Shown here: piece after piece, positions 5,628 to 7,379 of the stretch
How positions within the stretch are numbered: position 1 is the stretch's first letter
Layout: each line of letters starts with the position of its first letter
Source: Alphaproteobacteria bacterium
Lineage (GTDB): Bacteria > Pseudomonadota > Alphaproteobacteria > Rickettsiales > VGDC01
NCBI GenBank assembly: GCA_016869895.1
Contig: VGDC01000092.1
Location: forward strand, 1 to 7,379
Direction of reading: 5' to 3'
DNA: 7,379 nucleotides
Translations under genes and position numbers: made by a program
The notes under the pieces: generated by a model
Told to the model about the DNA's origin: nothing
Seen by the model: only the letters and a program-made list of their open reading frames with translations
Database searches by the model: none

Positions 5628-7379
5628 TTAGATAGCCCCGTGGCAGTGCTTGAATTTCTTGCCGGAACCGCAGGGGCAGTCCTCATTGCGCGAGACCTTG
5701 CCCCAGGTCGACGCGTCTTTCGGGTTGCGGTCAGCGGCGGACACGTTATTGCGCACGGGAACCGCACCCGCGAGCTTCGCGAAAGCCGGATTCGCCGACT
5801 GCTGCGGCTCGACACCTTCCAGCGCGGGATCGACACGGCTTTCATGCATCTCCTGCGTCGGCAGTTCGGGCAGCTCTTCCACACGCTCCACCTGCAGGCG
5901 GATGCGGGCGAGACGCAGCGTCACCGCTTCGCGGAGGTGATTCAGCATCGCCTCGAACATGTTGAAGGCTTCCTGCTTGTATTCGTTCAGCGGGTCACGC
6001 TGGCCGAAGGCGCGCAGGTGGATGCCGTGGCGCAGATGGTCGAGGGAGAGCAAGTGGTCTTTCCACAGCTCATCCAGCGTGGTCAGCAGCATACGCTTCT
6101 CGGCGACACGCATGATCTCCGGCGTGAAATCCTCTTCCTTGGCGGCCATCAGGTCGTTGGTGGCGGCGGTCAGGCGCTCCAGAATCTCTTCATTGGCGAT
6201 GCCTTCCTCTTCCGCCCATGCCTTGATGGGCAGATCCATGCCATAGATGCGCAGCACTTCGGCGTGGAGGCCGTCGGTGTCCCATTGCTCGGCATAGGAA
6301 CGCTCAGGGATGTAGGTGGCGACGAGGTTGCGGTTGGTGTCCTCGCGCATATCCAAGGTCACATCGCTGAGGTCATCCGATTCCATCACCTCGATGCGCT
6401 GGTCGTAGATGACCTTGCGCTGGTCGTTCATCACATCGTCGAATTTCAGCAGGTTCTTGCGGATTTCATAGTTACGCGCTTCGACCTTCTGCTGGGCTTT
6501 CTCGATGGCGTGGTTCAACCAACCGTGGTTGATGGCTTCGCCTTCCTGCATGCCCAGCTTCTCCAGCCAGCTGCTCATGCGGTCGCCGCCGAAGATACGC
6601 ATCAGGTCGTCTTCGGTGGAGAGGAAGAACTTGGTGTGGCCGGGGTCGCCCTGACGGCCGGAACGGCCGCGGAGCTGGTTGTCGATACGGCGGCTCTCGT
6701 GGCGTTCGGTGGCGAGAACGTAAAGACCACCGGCGATGAGCGCCTTATGCTTCAGTTCTTTCGCTTCCGCGCGGATACGGTCGGTGATTTCGGCGATTTT
6801 CTTCTCGTCGGTGAGGCCTGCGGTCTCTTCGGCGATACGCATTTCGGGGTTGCCGCCGAGCATGATGTCCGTACCACGTCCCGCCATGTTGGTGGCGATG
6901 GTGACCGCGCCGGGGCGGCCAGCCTGCGCGATGATATGCGCTTCCTGCTCGTGATGACGCGCGTTCAACACCTGATGGGCGATTTTGCGCTTCTTCAGCA
7001 CGTTGGAGAGGTATTCGGATTTTTCGATGCTGGTCGTGCCGACGAGGATGGGCTGGCCTTTTTCCGCGCAATAGACGACCTGCTCGATAAGCGCGTCGTA
7101 TTTCTCCTTGGCGGTGCGGTAGATCGCGTCATCCTCGTCGATACGCTGCACGGGGACGTTGGTGGGGATTTCGATGACTTCCAGCTTATAGATGTCGCGG
7201 AACTCGTTCGCTTCGGTCATCGCCGTTCCGGTCATGCCCGCCAGTTTGGGGTAGAGGCGGAAATAGTTCTGGAAGGTGATGGATGCCAGCGTCTGGTTCT
7301 CGTTCTGGATGCGGGTGTGTTCCTTCGCTTCCAGCGCCTGATGCAGACCTTCGGAATAGCGGCGGCCTTCCATCATACG
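5628..7379 (-). CDS. secA: Protein translocase ATPase SecA, C-terminal part (5' end outside the window)
   Basis: ATP-driven motor that pushes unfolded preproteins through SecYEG at the inner membrane. 583 codons are visible, matching roughly the last two-thirds of the protein; the N-terminal Walker A and DEAD-type half is beyond the right edge. Numbering from the Met at 7376, the sequence contains MEGRRYSEGLHQALEAKE (2-19), YRLYPKLAGMTGTA-type region (39-52), helicase motif V ATNMAGRGTDIMLGG (161-175) and motif VI QLRGRSGRQGD (234-244). The helical scaffold and two-helix finger region LDELWKDHLLSLDHLRHGIHLR lies at about 434-455. A variable linker is followed by the zinc-binding tail CPCGSGKKFKHCHG with Cys567, Cys569, Cys578 and His579, used for SecB and lipid contact. 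All ligands are intact and there is no frameshift. A small membrane protein gene follows 11 nt downstream. Confidence 0.98.
   Translation of the reverse strand, partial: RMMEGRRYSEGLHQALEAKEHTRIQNENQTLASITFQNYFRLYPKLAGMTGTAMTEANEFRDIYKLEVIEIPTNVPVQRIDEDDAIYRTAKEKYDALIEQVVYCAEKGQPILVGTTSIEKSEYLSNVLKKRKIAHQVLNARHHEQEAHIIAQAGRPGAVTIATNMAGRGTDIMLGGNPEMRIAEETAGLTDEKKIAEITDRIRAEAKELKHKALIAGGLYVLATERHESRRIDNQLRGRSGRQGDPGHTKFFLSTEDDLMRIFGGDRMSSWLEKLGMQEGEAINHGWLNHAIEKAQQKVEARNYEIRKNLLKFDDVMNDQRKVIYDQRIEVMESDDLSDVTLDMREDTNRNLVATYIPERSYAEQWDTDGLHAEVLRIYGMDLPIKAWAEEEGIANEEILERLTAATNDLMAAKEEDFTPEIMRVAEKRMLLTTLDELWKDHLLSLDHLRHGIHLRAFGQRDPLNEYKQEAFNMFEAMLNHLREAVTLRLARIRLQVERVEELPELPTQEMHESRVDPALEGVEPQQSANPAFAKLAGAVPVRNNVSAADRNPKDASTWGKVSRNEDCPCGSGKKFKHCHGAI

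Overview
The window reads as ordinary chromosome of an alphaproteobacterium of moderate to high GC. Three genes have clear family identity: ribonuclease D (rnd, partial), aspartyl-tRNA synthetase (aspS) and the preprotein translocase ATPase SecA (secA, partial). The AspRS and SecA sequences have an alphaproteobacterial style from memory of the families, and rnd beside aspS is a pairing I associate with that class. Order-level placement cannot be made from this sequence alone. There are no tRNA or rRNA genes, insertion sequences, phage genes or CRISPR arrays.

Layout: rnd (minus) leaves the left edge and is divergent from aspS (plus). The 168-bp gap between them holds a good aspS promoter, an inverted repeat that places mirrored -10-like boxes on both strands, and a long hairpin in the rnd leader that would bury the weak rnd ribosome binding site. 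After aspS come a cluster of GC-rich palindromes and a strong bidirectional terminator, then a convergent minus-strand gene for an unrecognised protein with about five membrane segments. That gene has a much more C/G-ending codon use than its neighbours. Its 248-bp upstream region also serves a divergent plus-strand pair and contains a perfect TATAAT box with a palindrome placed like an activator site.

The plus-strand pair is an alpha/beta hydrolase (TTG start, strong Shine-Dalgarno) and a charged, helical soluble protein of unknown function; the two genes touch or nearly touch and look co-translated. This pair ends exactly where a minus-strand gene for a three-segment membrane protein ends, with no base between the stop codons. 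That small gene lies 11 nt behind secA and looks like the last gene of the secA transcript.

How the genes work together: aspS and rnd are translation and RNA housekeeping, and secA is protein export. The four unrecognised or generic proteins (the 5-TM protein, the hydrolase, its helical partner and the 3-TM protein behind secA) are the accessory content. I see no proof of a new system. The most testable leads are the SD-sequestering hairpin before rnd, the activator-like promoter of the 5-TM gene, the hydrolase/helical-protein pair, and the small membrane protein coupled to secA.
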